From Pleomorphomonas sp. NRK KF1 (GTDB lineage: Bacteria > Pseudomonadota > Alphaproteobacteria > Rhizobiales > Pleomorphomonadaceae), in NCBI RefSeq assembly GCF_023721755.1, contig NZ_JAMDLH010000005.1:62001-126000 (forward strand): 64,000 nucleotides of DNA, given 5' to 3'. Below are positions 9,089-18,545 of this stretch, in pieces (positions within the stretch are counted from its first letter, which is position 1; every line of letters begins with the position of its first letter). The notes beneath the pieces are model-generated. The model saw nothing but the letters and a program-made list of their open reading frames with translations, was not told the origin of the DNA and searched no databases. Both the position numbers and the translations under genes were made by a program.

Positions 9089-11245
9089 ATGGATTCATCC
9101 GAGTTCGATGTTCGCAACGCAATTGGTCTCGTCCGTCGCCAGATTTGGCTAATTCTTTCAACTGTTCTGATTATCGTCGGTTTGGCAGCCGTCTATGTTT
9201 TCCTGCAGACACCGACTTACACCGCGTCGACGCTGATCCTGGTCGACCCTCGCCAGAAGAACGCCCTCGACCCGGAAAGCCAGATGTCGCTTCTGCCCAC
9301 CGACAACGCGCGGGTTGAAAGCGAAGTCGAGATTTTGAAGTCGCCGTCGACCCAGATCGAGGCGATCTCCCGTCTGGGCCTCGTCAAGGATCCCGAGTTC
9401 GGCGTCAGGCTCAGCACCGTCGACCGCTTGATGGTCTTCTTCAAGATCAAGACGATGGAAAACCTGCTGGCCGACACCGATGCCCAGTTGCGCTCTGTGC
9501 TGACCCGCTTTTCCGACAACATCACCATCGCCCGTCGCGGTCTGACCTACGTCATCAGCGTGTCCGCCACCTCGGCCGACCCCGCCAAGGCGGCGCTGAT
9601 TGCCAATACCCTGTCGTCGACCTACATCGACGCCCAGGTTGACGCCAAGATTTCCAACGCCCTCAGCGTGCGCGACGCACTCAACCGGCGCCTCGTTCAG
9701 GCATCGACGACCATCAACGAGAACGAGAACCGCATCGACGCCTTCGTCAACGAGAACATCGAAAAGGTCTCGAACGAGAGCACTCGCGCCGACATCTCCG
9801 CCATGCGCGCCAGCCTGGAGGCTCTCAAGGCCGAGAGCGTGTCGGCACAGTCGTTGCAGGCGAGCGTTGCCACCCTCGCCGCCAACAAGGACTGGGACGG
9901 TATCGCCGCTCAATTGCGATCGGATACGGTCAGCCAGATCAAGGCCGAACGCGACAAGGTTCTGGCCGACATTGGCAATGTAGCCGCCGGCTCCAATCGG
10001 GAAAACAACCTGCGCGCCAGCCTCGCCGAACTCGACAAGCGCTTGGCCGATCAGGTGAATGTAGAACTCAGTACACTGTCCGATCGCGTCAAGACGGCCC
10101 AGCAGGAACAGGACCGGCTTCGCACCTCCATCCGCGACACCGTCCTATCCAGCAACCTTTCCAACGACGTCATGGTCAAGATCTACGAACTCCAGCAGGA
10201 GTCGTCGGTCGCCAAGACGCTTTACCAGGACCTGTTGCAACGCCTGCGCGGCGTGGAAACGCAGGCCGACCTGCAGCTCGCCGACAGCCGCATCGTGTCC
10301 TCGGCGCTCCCCCCCGACCAGCCGAGCGCGCCGAAGACCAAGCTGATCCTAACCCTGGCGCTCGTCGCAGGCCTGGGCCTGGGCTTGGGGTTGGCCTTCC
10401 TCAACGAGAACTTCATCGGCGGCTTCACCTCCGACCAGCAGTTCGAGGCGGTGCTCGGCGTGCCGGTCATCTCCTCCATTCCGCTGCTGTCGCGCGCCGG
10501 GCGCTCGATCACCGAGAGATCGCAGGTGGCTAGCGAGCTTCTCGACCATCCACTGACCGCCTACAGCGAGTCGATCCGGCGAATTCGGCTCGGCCTTGAG
10601 AACATGCTGAGGCGCAAGTTGCAGGATAAGGCCCGCGAGGGCGGGTTGATCGTCATGGTTGGCTCGGCCATCCCCGGCGAGGGCAAGACCACCACGGCCA
10701 TCGCCATCGCCCGCGCCTTCGCGATGTCCGGCAAGCGCGTCCTCCTCGTCGACTGCGACCTCCGGCGTCCGTCCGTTGCCCCTTCCCTGGAGCTGACGCC
10801 GGAGAACGGTCTGGCCGACTACCTGACGCTGTCACTCGACTCCCAGTCCATCCGCCAGTTCGTCACCAAGGACAAGGTCCCGGGCCTCGACATGATTGTC
10901 GGCAAGAACACCCACCGAACCTCCACCGACAGTCTGATCGAAACGGCTCAGTTCAACCTTCTGATGGAGCTTGCCAAGGAGCGCTTCGAGATCATCGTGC
11001 TCGACACGCCGCCGATCCTGCCGGTCGTCGACGCCCAGTACCTTGCGACCCGCGCCGACATCGTCGCGCTGGTCGTTCACTGGGCTTCGACCTCCCAGCG
11101 CGACGTCCGCTCGGCCATCAACGACCTCAGGACCACCGCCGGCGATGACCTGCCGATCGCCGCCGTGCTATCCAAGGCCGAACTCGGCGTCGGATCCTAT
11201 CGTAACAAGTACAATAGCTACTACTATTACGCGCCGGAAAGCTGA
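9089..11245 (+). CDS. Polysaccharide co-polymerase with tyrosine autokinase domain (ExoP/Wzc-like)
   Basis: This 718-aa inner-membrane protein controls exopolysaccharide chain length and export. The N-terminal Wzz domain begins with a membrane helix (IWLILSTVLIIVGLAAVYVF), followed by a long periplasmic coiled-coil region. A second helix lies at about 420-440 (KLILTLALVAGLGLGLGLAF). The C-terminal BY-kinase domain has Walker A (AIPGEGKTTTAIA), Walker A' (VLLVDCDLRRPS) and Walker B (IIVLDTPPILPVV). The tail ends in a tyrosine cluster (YNSYYYYAPES), the autophosphorylation site expected for the family. AAGGAAG precedes the ATG. With the ExoY-like transferase upstream, this marks part of an exopolysaccharide locus; no polymerase or flippase gene is in the window. 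Confidence 0.92.
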   Translation: MDSSEFDVRNAIGLVRRQIWLILSTVLIIVGLAAVYVFLQTPTYTASTLILVDPRQKNALDPESQMSLLPTDNARVESEVEILKSPSTQIEAISRLGLVKDPEFGVRLSTVDRLMVFFKIKTMENLLADTDAQLRSVLTRFSDNITIARRGLTYVISVSATSADPAKAALIANTLSSTYIDAQVDAKISNALSVRDALNRRLVQASTTINENENRIDAFVNENIEKVSNESTRADISAMRASLEALKAESVSAQSLQASVATLAANKDWDGIAAQLRSDTVSQIKAERDKVLADIGNVAAGSNRENNLRASLAELDKRLADQVNVELSTLSDRVKTAQQEQDRLRTSIRDTVLSSNLSNDVMVKIYELQQESSVAKTLYQDLLQRLRGVETQADLQLADSRIVSSALPPDQPSAPKTKLILTLALVAGLGLGLGLAFLNENFIGGFTSDQQFEAVLGVPVISSIPLLSRAGRSITERSQVASELLDHPLTAYSESIRRIRLGLENMLRRKLQDKAREGGLIVMVGSAIPGEGKTTTAIAIARAFAMSGKRVLLVDCDLRRPSVAPSLELTPENGLADYLTLSLDSQSIRQFVTKDKVPGLDMIVGKNTHRTSTDSLIETAQFNLLMELAKERFEIIVLDTPPILPVVDAQYLATRADIVALVVHWASTSQRDVRSAINDLRTTAGDDLPIAAVLSKAELGVGSYRNKYNSYYYYAPES

Positions 11246-11415
11246 TTGCGGCCAACCACCGGATTCTGTGTCCAAGAAGTGGGATAGCGGCGCCTCGGGC
11301 GTTCGCTGCCCATGTTTGCCGAGAAGCATTTCCGCCGCAGCGATCTCTATCCTGCGTTGACCTCCGGAGCCACCAAGACTAGAGCTTGCCATCCCCACGC
11401 TTGACGGAGCCGCCC

Positions 11416-12495
11416 GTGAAGCTCTTGCTGACACTGATCGTCGCTTGCTCCATCGTCTCGTCGCCCACACTCGCCGACGACTCGTCGAGCGCCGGAAGCC
11501 GCGCAGTCGCCGTCCGTGTAACCACCGCCAAGCTGGAACCGTACGCCGAAACGCTGATTCTGACCGGCGAGATCCGGGCACGCACGTCCTCCCAACTCTC
11601 GTTCCGTGTCTCCGGGCGGATCGCAGAACGATTTGTCGGGGTTGGCGATCACGTCAATGCTGGCGATCTCCTCGCCCGCCTCGATCCCAGCCAGCAGCAG
11701 GCTGACGTCGCCAACGCGGAGGCGGCGCTCGCTGCCGCACAAGCCGGCGCCCGTCAGGCCGTGTCGGCCTTCGATCGCCAAAAATCACTGCTCGACAAGG
11801 GCTTTACCACACAATCGGCATTCGATGCCGCCATGAAGGCGGTGCGGACGACCGCCGGTACGGTCGAATCCGCGCAGGCGGCTCTCGATATTGCCCGCGC
11901 CAATCTCGCCTACACCGAGCTTCGTGCCGACACCGACGGCGCCGTCACCACCCGAACGGCCGATGCAGGCGAGATTGCCGCCGCCGCTCGACCGATTTTC
12001 GTTATCGCCGACGATGGCCCGCGCGATGCTGTCTTCGACGTTTACGAGCAGCTGTTCCTGTCGATCAGCGAGTTGCCGGAGGTCACCGTCGGTCTCGTCA
12101 AGGATCCATCCCTCACGGTGTCGGGCAAGGTAAGGGAGATTTCCCCGACCGTCGAGACACGGACAGGCACCGTGCGCGTGAAGGTCGATGTCGGCACGCC
12201 GCCGGCGGCCATGAGTCTCGGCGCCCCGGTCACCGGCCGCATCGAAGGACGCAAGACGTCGGCCGTGTTACTGCCGGCCAGCGCGTTGGCCGAGAAAGAC
12301 GGTGCCGCCGCGGTCTGGGTGGTGGCTCCCGACGGCAAGACTGCCGAGCGTCGTCCTGTCGGCATCCTCGCCTATACGACCAAGGACATTGTGGTCGAAA
12401 CGGGGGTTGCCGAAGGCGATCGCGTCGTCACCGATGGCGTCAAGCTGCTCCGCCCCGGAGCGACCGTGGAGATCGTCGGGGAGGAGGCGCCATGA
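11416..12495 (+). CDS. RND efflux periplasmic adaptor (membrane fusion protein), first copy
   Basis: The 359-aa protein is a periplasmic adaptor linking an RND pump to an outer-membrane channel. Features in order are a signal peptide, a biotinyl-lipoyl-like half (RVSGRIAERFVGVGDHVNAGDLLARLD), an alpha-helical hairpin rich in Ala/Gln (about 90-150), the second lipoyl half (YTELRADTDGAVTTR) and a beta-barrel/C-terminal domain. I prefer the GTG at 11416, with GGAG 6 nt upstream and an immediate signal peptide; an upstream ATG at 11386 adds ten residues that spoil the signal peptide. The stop overlaps the next gene by four bases (ATGA), so the operon is translationally coupled. Confidence 0.87.
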   Translation: MKLLLTLIVACSIVSSPTLADDSSSAGSRAVAVRVTTAKLEPYAETLILTGEIRARTSSQLSFRVSGRIAERFVGVGDHVNAGDLLARLDPSQQQADVANAEAALAAAQAGARQAVSAFDRQKSLLDKGFTTQSAFDAAMKAVRTTAGTVESAQAALDIARANLAYTELRADTDGAVTTRTADAGEIAAAARPIFVIADDGPRDAVFDVYEQLFLSISELPEVTVGLVKDPSLTVSGKVREISPTVETRTGTVRVKVDVGTPPAAMSLGAPVTGRIEGRKTSAVLLPASALAEKDGAAAVWVVAPDGKTAERRPVGILAYTTKDIVVETGVAEGDRVVTDGVKLLRPGATVEIVGEEAP

Positions 12496-13607
12496 CCCGC
12501 AGCTTGCTCCTCGCATTTCTGGCCGGCCTTGTGCTGGCCGCCTGTCAGGAAGAGACGGCGCCCCCACCGCCGGTGCGCCCCATCCTGTCGTCCCGGGTGG
12601 CGATCGATGCGGCCGACCAGCAGTCCTTCGTCGGAACGGTCGAAGCGCGCGACAAGGTCGATCTGGGATTTCAGGTCCTCGGCCGGCTGCTGACGAGAAC
12701 CGTCGACGTCGGCGACACGGTTCGTTCCGGCGAGGTCATCGCCACCATTGATGCCACCACGCTCGATCTCGCCGTCCGGTCGGCCGAGGCCGCGCTCGGC
12801 AACCGGCGGGCCGAACGCGAGAACGCAGCAGCGACCGTCACCCGCGTCGAGGCATTGCGCGCCAGCGGAACCGCGGCGGAAGCCAGCCTGGAAGACGCTC
12901 GCACCGCCTATGACGCAGCGGACGCCGCCGTTCGCCAAGCGGAAGCCGATCTTGCCAAGGCGCGTGACGCGCTGGGATATGCGGAACTCAGGGCCGGCTT
13001 CGACGGCATCGTCACCGCAACCGGTGCCGAACCCGGCCAGACGGTGGCGGCCGGCGAAAGCATCGTCACCATCGCCAAACCCGATCCCCGCGACGCCGTC
13101 ATCGACGTGCCCGACTGGCTGGTGAGCACGCTGCCCCCGGCCGCACCTTTCGTCGTCGCTCCCCAGATCGCCCCCGACCAGCCGATCCTGGGCCGGCTCA
13201 GGGAAATCGCACCCGACGCCGACCCCCTGACGCGCACCCGCCGCCTCAAGATCGCGTTGTCTGAGCCACCCAGCCTGTTCCGCCTCGGGACCACCGTCGA
13301 GGTGCGGGCCGACCGGCAGGCAAGCCCGAACATCACCCTGCCCGAAACGGCCATACTCACGCGAGACGGTGAGGCCTTCGTCTGGGTCGTCTCCGTCGAC
13401 GAGACAAGCACCGCCCCTCGGCGCGAGGGCACCGTCGCCTTGAGGAAAGTGGCCACTGCGCCGGCTGATCAAGGGCGTCTCCGCATCGTCTCCGGGCTTT
13501 CCGCTGGTGAACGGGTTGCGATCGCGGGTGTTCACAGCCTTCAGGACGGCCAGCAGGTCATCGTGCCGGCGGACGGCCCGGGGGGCACCGAGGGAGACGC
13601 GCTGTGA
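12492..13607 (+). CDS. RND efflux adaptor lipoprotein, second copy
   Basis: The 371-aa product is a second membrane fusion protein for the same pump. It begins with a lipoprotein signal ending in the lipobox LAAC (Cys at about residue 18), so it should be anchored to the inner membrane by lipid. The lipoyl halves are FQVLGRLLTRTVDVGDTVRSG and YAELRAGFDGIVTATG, flanking an Ala/Glu-rich hairpin. It overlaps the upstream adaptor gene by ATGA and the downstream pump gene by GTGA. Having one soluble and one lipidated adaptor suggests a heteromeric adaptor ring, which is inferred from gene order only. Confidence 0.87.
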   Translation: MTRSLLLAFLAGLVLAACQEETAPPPPVRPILSSRVAIDAADQQSFVGTVEARDKVDLGFQVLGRLLTRTVDVGDTVRSGEVIATIDATTLDLAVRSAEAALGNRRAERENAAATVTRVEALRASGTAAEASLEDARTAYDAADAAVRQAEADLAKARDALGYAELRAGFDGIVTATGAEPGQTVAAGESIVTIAKPDPRDAVIDVPDWLVSTLPPAAPFVVAPQIAPDQPILGRLREIAPDADPLTRTRRLKIALSEPPSLFRLGTTVEVRADRQASPNITLPETAILTRDGEAFVWVVSVDETSTAPRREGTVALRKVATAPADQGRLRIVSGLSAGERVAIAGVHSLQDGQQVIVPADGPGGTEGDAL

Positions 13608-16600
13608 AGAGGTTCAATCTCTCGGACTGGTCGCTCGATCACAAGTCCCTCGTCTGGTACTTCATGATCGTCTTCACGCTGTTCGGCGTGTTCTCCTACA
13701 TCAATCTCGGCCGGGAGGAGGATCCCTCCTTCACCATCAAGACCATGGTGGTCCAGGCCTATTGGCCCGGCGCATCGGTCACCGAGATGACCCGACAGGT
13801 CACCGATCGCATCGAGAAGAAACTCCAGGAGCTGCCGAACCTCGATTTCACGCGCAACTTGACGCGCCCCGGCGTCACCACGGTCTTCGTCAACCTGCGC
13901 AACGACACCAAGGCGGCCGACGTCGACGGCACCTGGGTCAGGGTGCGCAATCTCGTCTCCGACATTCGCGCCGAACTGCCGGACGGCGTGGTCGGCCCGT
14001 TTTTCAACGACGACTTCGGCGACGTCTACGGCAATATCTACGCGCTGACCGCCGATGGCTTCACGCCGCGCCAGCTCCGCGACTATGCCGAGGATATTCG
14101 CACCCGCATCCTTTCGGTCGAGAACGTCGGCAAGGTCGACATCGTCGGCGCCGAGGACGAGGTCATCTACCTCGAGTTCTCGCCGCGTCAGCTCGCCGCC
14201 TACGGCGTCGACGAGAAGGCGGTGCTGACAACCCTTGCCGAACAGAACGCCGTCAATCCCTCGGGGACCATCGAGACCGGTTCCGAACGCGTGTCGGTCA
14301 GGGTGTCGGGCGAGTTCCGCTCGGAGAAAAGCATCGAGGCGGTCAATCTCCGCGTCAACGGGCGCTTCTTCCGCCTGTCCGACGTGGCGAAGATCACCCG
14401 TGGCTACGCCGATCCGCCAACCGAGCTGTTTCGCTACAACGGCGAACCGGCCATCGGCATCGCCATCGGCATGCGCGCTGGCGCCAACCTCCTGAAATTC
14501 GGTGACGCGCTTCGGACCGAGATGGCAAAGATCGAGGCCGAGCTGCCGATCGGCATCACCGTGCACCAGGTCGCCGATCAGCCGAAACTGGTGGAGAAGG
14601 CGGTGTCCGGCTTCACCCAGGCGCTGTTCGAGGCGGTCGCCATCGTTCTTCTGGTCAGCTTCGTCAGCCTCGGCCTCCGCGCCGGCGTTGTGGTGGCCTT
14701 GTCCATTCCGCTGGTGCTCGCCATCACCTTCATGGTGATGGAAGCGTCGGCCATCTCGCTGCAACGCGTGTCGCTCGGCGCGCTGATCATCGCGCTCGGC
14801 CTTCTGGTCGACGACGCCATGATCGCCGTCGAGATGATGGTCGCGCGCCTCGAGAAGGGCGACAGTCTCAGGAAGGCGGCCACCGCCGTCTACACCTCCA
14901 CCGCCTTTCCGATGCTGACCGGCACGCTGGTGACGGTGGCCGGCTTCATTCCCGTCGGCCTCAACTCGTCGATGGCCGGCGAGTTCACTTTCACCATGTT
15001 CGTCGTCATCGCCGTATCGCTGCTGGTGTCCTGGATCGTTGCGGTCGTGTTCACGCCGCTCATCGGCGTAACCGTGCTCCCGGCGAAACTCAAGCACCAG
15101 AAGTCCGAGAAAACCGGCTTTACCAAGGGCTTCGAGCGTCTGCTCATCCTGGGGCTCCGCAATCGCATCATCGTCATCGGCCTGACACTCCTGGCCTTCG
15201 GTGCTTCGCTCTACGGTCTCACCCATGTCCAGCAGCAGTTCTTCCCCGACAGCGATCGCTCCGAGCTGATCGTCGATTTCACGCTGCCGCAGAACGCCGC
15301 CATCGAGGAAACGGCCCGCATCGTCTCCCGCTTCGAAACGGACATGCTGGCCGGCAAGGACGGCGTCGATCACTGGTCGTCCTATATCGGGCGCGGCGCG
15401 GTGCGCTTCCTGCTCACCTTCGACCAGGAACCGGCCGCCCCCTATTTCGGCCAGATCGTCGTCGTCACCCGGGACGAGGAAACGCGTGATCGCCTCAAGG
15501 CGGCGTTCTCCGACTATCTTCACCGTGCCTTCCCCGGCGTCGACAGCTTCGTCCGCCTCCTGGAAATCGGCCCGCCAGTCGGCCGGCCCGTCGCCTACCG
15601 TCTTTCGGGGCCGGATATCGAAAGCGTGCGGGAGGCTTCCGGCCGTCTCGCCGCCATCATCGCGACCAACCCTCACGTCGACAATGTCGCGGCCGACTGG
15701 GGCGAGCCCGGCCGCGTCGTCAAGGTCGACGTCATGCAAGACAAGGCGCGGCTGCTCGGCGTCTCCTCGCAGGACATCTCCAACGCGCTCTACAGCATCA
15801 TCGGCGGCGCCACGGTCACCAAGATCCGCGACGACATCTACCAGATCGACGTCATCGGCCGGGCCGTGCCCGAAGAACGCAACTCCATCGAGACCCTGAA
15901 GAACCTCCAGCTCGCCACGCAGACCGGATCGAGCGTGCCGCTCGCCGCCGTCGCCAACCTGCATTATGAGCTTGAGCAGCCGGTGGTTTGGAGTCGCAAC
16001 CGCCTGCCGACCGTCACCGTCAAGGCGGCGCGAGCCGACGCAACCCAGGCAGACACCATCGTCGATCAGCTACAGCCTGATATCGAGGCCTTCACCGCCA
16101 CCCTGCCGGCAGGTTACAAGGTGGAAACGGCCGGTTCGGCCGAAGAGTCGCAGAAGGCGATGGCGCCGATCGTCGACGTCGTACCCTTGATGGCCTTCAT
16201 CATGCTCACGGTGCTGATGATCCAGCTCCAGAGCTTCAGTCGCCTGGTGCTGGTGGTTGCGGTTGCGCCGCTGGCGTTGATCGGCGTGGTGGCAGCCCTT
16301 CTCCCGACGGGCGCACCGCTCGGCTTCGTCGCCATTCTCGGTGTGCTGGCGCTGATCGGCATCCTCATCCGAAACTCGGTGATCCTGGTCGACCAGATCG
16401 AGCGGTTGCGGGCCGAAGGCATGCCGGCATGGAATGCCGTGATCGAGGCGACCGGCCACCGCTTCCGGCCCATCGTGCTGACGGCATTGGCGGCCAGCCT
16501 CGGCCTCATTCCGATCGCCAACGAGGTGTTCTGGCAACCGATGGCCTTCGCCATGATGGGCGGCATCATCGTCGGCACGGCCCTGACGCTGATCTTCCTG

Positions 16601-16681
16601 CCGGCTCTCTACGTCACCTGGTTCCGCATCCGCGAGGAAAGGACCGAGGATCCGGCACCGGCCGCCCCTCTCGAAACCTAG
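13604..16681 (+). CDS. RND-family proton-driven efflux pump
   Basis: This 1025-aa inner-membrane protein belongs to the AcrB/HAE superfamily. It has a first membrane helix, a large periplasmic loop, a helix bundle with the proton-relay pair in GLLVDDAMIAVEMM (about residue 403), a second periplasmic loop, and a terminal helix bundle (GVLALIGILIRNSVILVDQIE). The usual VVDDAIV motif is slightly altered but both aspartates remain. The start is a GTG overlapping the stop of the adaptor gene (GTGA), with GAGGGAG about 9 nt upstream. Substrates cannot be inferred. No TolC-like channel and no adjacent regulator are seen, so those components must be encoded elsewhere. Confidence 0.92.
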   Translation: MKRFNLSDWSLDHKSLVWYFMIVFTLFGVFSYINLGREEDPSFTIKTMVVQAYWPGASVTEMTRQVTDRIEKKLQELPNLDFTRNLTRPGVTTVFVNLRNDTKAADVDGTWVRVRNLVSDIRAELPDGVVGPFFNDDFGDVYGNIYALTADGFTPRQLRDYAEDIRTRILSVENVGKVDIVGAEDEVIYLEFSPRQLAAYGVDEKAVLTTLAEQNAVNPSGTIETGSERVSVRVSGEFRSEKSIEAVNLRVNGRFFRLSDVAKITRGYADPPTELFRYNGEPAIGIAIGMRAGANLLKFGDALRTEMAKIEAELPIGITVHQVADQPKLVEKAVSGFTQALFEAVAIVLLVSFVSLGLRAGVVVALSIPLVLAITFMVMEASAISLQRVSLGALIIALGLLVDDAMIAVEMMVARLEKGDSLRKAATAVYTSTAFPMLTGTLVTVAGFIPVGLNSSMAGEFTFTMFVVIAVSLLVSWIVAVVFTPLIGVTVLPAKLKHQKSEKTGFTKGFERLLILGLRNRIIVIGLTLLAFGASLYGLTHVQQQFFPDSDRSELIVDFTLPQNAAIEETARIVSRFETDMLAGKDGVDHWSSYIGRGAVRFLLTFDQEPAAPYFGQIVVVTRDEETRDRLKAAFSDYLHRAFPGVDSFVRLLEIGPPVGRPVAYRLSGPDIESVREASGRLAAIIATNPHVDNVAADWGEPGRVVKVDVMQDKARLLGVSSQDISNALYSIIGGATVTKIRDDIYQIDVIGRAVPEERNSIETLKNLQLATQTGSSVPLAAVANLHYELEQPVVWSRNRLPTVTVKAARADATQADTIVDQLQPDIEAFTATLPAGYKVETAGSAEESQKAMAPIVDVVPLMAFIMLTVLMIQLQSFSRLVLVVAVAPLALIGVVAALLPTGAPLGFVAILGVLALIGILIRNSVILVDQIERLRAEGMPAWNAVIEATGHRFRPIVLTALAASLGLIPIANEVFWQPMAFAMMGGIIVGTALTLIFLPALYVTWFRIREERTEDPAPAAPLET

Positions 16682-16690
16682 CCACCGAAA

Positions 16691-16716
16691 GGGGCCGCGT
16701 TCTCCCGAGCGGCCCC
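16691..16716. terminator. Hairpin between convergent genes
   Basis: GGGGCCGC (16691-16698) and GCGGCCCC (16709-16716) form an 8-bp stem with a ten-base loop in the 49-bp gap between the RND pump and the converging epimerase gene. It lacks a U tract on either strand but is placed to act as a shared transcript end. Confidence 0.55.
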
Positions 16717-16730
16717 GGCTCATAAGCCCG

Positions 16731-17429
16731 TCAGGCGGCGGACAGCGTTTTGCGCAGATCGTTGAGCTTGCCGACGCTGCCGGCGATGTCGTCGCGCGAG
16801 ATGCAGGTCGTGCCGCCGACGAAGATGTCGACAAGACCGCTGCCATAGTCGCGGATATTCTGCGTGGACACCCGGCCATCGATGCTGATCGCCGTGTCGC
16901 AGCCGCGAGCGTCGATCAGCCCGCGCAACTCGCGGATCTTGCGGTCCGCGAAGGTGGCCTGCTTCTCGCCCTTGTTCCAGGCGTAACCGGGATTGATCAG
17001 CATCAGCAGAACGGCGTCGCACTTCTCGATGACGCAGTCGAGCATGCTCACCGGGGTCGCGGGCTTGAGCGCCACGCCGGCCCTGACGCCCTTGGCGCGG
17101 ATTCGGTTGAGCTGGTTGTCGACATGCCGCTCCGATTCCTGGTGGAAGATCAGTTGCTCGACGCCGATGTCCATCAGCTCGTCGACAAAATAGTCGTTGT
17201 CGGTCGCCATCAGATGCACATCGAACTTCAGCTTGGTGAGTTGACGCAGACGACGAACGGTCTCGAGACCGAGCGGCAGACTGGGGCTGAAGTGACCATC
17301 GATGATGTCGACGTGCAGAACCTCGATGCCAGCCGCCTCGCAGGCTCTCACCTGGGCTTCCAGATTGCAGAGGTCGAGGCAGATCAGAGAGGGCGCCACG
17401 AGGCAGGAATTACGCCAGGAAAAGGTCAT
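16731..17429 (-). CDS. Ribulose-phosphate 3-epimerase family protein (AlsE-like)
   Basis: The 232-aa TIM-barrel protein resembles ketose-phosphate 3-epimerases. It keeps HVDIIDGHFSPSLPLG (metal/catalytic Asp and His), FDVHLMATD, and a late DG (SIDGRVSTQ). The usual MxVNPGFGGQ block is changed to LMLINPGYAWNKGEKQ, and DGG becomes DGR. It is therefore probably not housekeeping Rpe but a specialised epimerase, for example of allulose 6-phosphate or another ketose phosphate. Its ATG overlaps the stop of the kinase gene (ATGA), so it is the last gene of the sugar operon. Assignment to a specific substrate is inference. Confidence 0.78.
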   Translation of the reverse strand: MTFSWRNSCLVAPSLICLDLCNLEAQVRACEAAGIEVLHVDIIDGHFSPSLPLGLETVRRLRQLTKLKFDVHLMATDNDYFVDELMDIGVEQLIFHQESERHVDNQLNRIRAKGVRAGVALKPATPVSMLDCVIEKCDAVLLMLINPGYAWNKGEKQATFADRKIRELRGLIDARGCDTAISIDGRVSTQNIRDYGSGLVDIFVGGTTCISRDDIAGSVGKLNDLRKTLSAA

Positions 17430-18370
17430 CGGACACCTTCCATTTTGATGAGAGACAGGATTTCGTCGCGCGTTGGCAAAGCGGTGATCGCTCCCTTGCG
17501 GCGCACGCAGAGCGAACCGGCCGCCGCCCCATAAGCGGCAGCGTCACGCAGCAAGTTGAGAGAAAGGTCGCCGACACACGACACCCCGCGATTGACGAGA
17601 TGCGACAGGAAGGCGCCCCAGAAGGCATCGCCGGCACCGGTTGCGTCGACCGCCACGGCCGGCACCGGCGGCACGTCGATGGTCTCACCGGCGAAATGAC
17701 AGCGCGCGCCACGCGCACCCAGCGTTTCAACGGCAACGGCGATGCCATGCGTTTTCAGACAACCGGCGAGTCCTGCCGCCCCACCGACCAGATGAACCTC
17801 TTCCTCGGACACCTTGAGGAGATCCACGAAGGGCAGCGCCTCGCCGATCCTGGCAATGGCATCGCGTTCATAGAACCAAAGCGGTGCCCGATAGTTGACG
17901 TCGAAGGATACAAGTTTGCTGCGCTCGCGGGCGAGGCGCAGTGCCTCGAGCGTCGCCTCGACGGATGGCGATCGAGACAGCGAGCACGAGCCGATGTGAA
18001 CGATTGTCGCTGCGTCGACCACCTCGGGACGGATGTCTGCAGGGGTCAGCAGCATGTCGGCGCCCGGCTTACGAACGAATGTGAAGCTGCGCTCCCCATC
18101 CTTGCCGAGCGTGACGAAGGTCATTGTCGTCACCGCGTCGTCGGTCAGTCTTTTCAGCGCCACTTCGACGCCGTTCTCTTCGAGCGTTGCGACAAGAAAG
18201 CGGCCGAAGTCGTCATTGCCCATCATGCCAAGAAAGGCAGCCGATGCCCCGTTTCGCTTCGCGGCTATGGCGACATTGGCAGGCGCGCCGCCGGCATTGC
18301 GCAGATAGCTGCCCGGCTCCGAGCCGGGAAGAAAATCGATGACCATTTCGCCGATGCAAAGGAGATCCAC
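17426..18370 (-). CDS. PfkB-family sugar kinase (fructokinase-like)
   Basis: The product (314 aa) is a cytosolic ribokinase/PfkB kinase that should phosphorylate a ketose with ATP. The N-terminal LLCIGEMVIDFLPG and NAGGAPANVAIAAKR blocks form the sugar site, and the C-terminal VDATGAGDAFWGAFL is the PfkB signature with the catalytic Asp. The sequence is closest in style to bacterial fructokinases. The best start is a GTG at 18370 with AGAGGAG 8 nt upstream; the open frame to 18472 adds 34 unconserved residues. A 175-bp gap with two hairpins separates it from the isomerase gene upstream. It overlaps the epimerase gene by four bases. Confidence 0.85.
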   Translation of the reverse strand: MDLLCIGEMVIDFLPGSEPGSYLRNAGGAPANVAIAAKRNGASAAFLGMMGNDDFGRFLVATLEENGVEVALKRLTDDAVTTMTFVTLGKDGERSFTFVRKPGADMLLTPADIRPEVVDAATIVHIGSCSLSRSPSVEATLEALRLARERSKLVSFDVNYRAPLWFYERDAIARIGEALPFVDLLKVSEEEVHLVGGAAGLAGCLKTHGIAVAVETLGARGARCHFAGETIDVPPVPAVAVDATGAGDAFWGAFLSHLVNRGVSCVGDLSLNLLRDAAAYGAAAGSLCVRRKGAITALPTRDEILSLIKMEGVR

Positions 18371-18482
18371 AAGCCACACTCCTCTGGCCTTCTCGCCAGA
18401 CTCTTGAACAAGCCCCACCGCCCGGGATCGGACGGAACCGGACTCGTCCGAGGATGCCGGACTTACGGCCATACCGATCCTC

Positions 18483-18508
18483 TGGCCGGTTCCTTACGGA
18501 GCCGGCCA
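18483..18508 (-). other. Intercistronic hairpin in the sugar operon
   Basis: TGGCCGG (18483-18489) and CCGGCCA (18502-18508), extended by TCC/GGA around a TTAC loop, form a strong stem-loop between the lyxose isomerase and kinase genes. No U run follows, so RNA stabilisation or processing is more likely than termination. Confidence 0.5.
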
Positions 18509-18545
18509 AGGAAAGATGATGGCGGTTCGGACCAGCTAACGATCG

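Noticed and set aside
13541-15964. 807-codon open frame antisense to the RND pump
   Set aside because: Same reason: charged low-complexity composition, no domain, and lies entirely opposite a strong gene.
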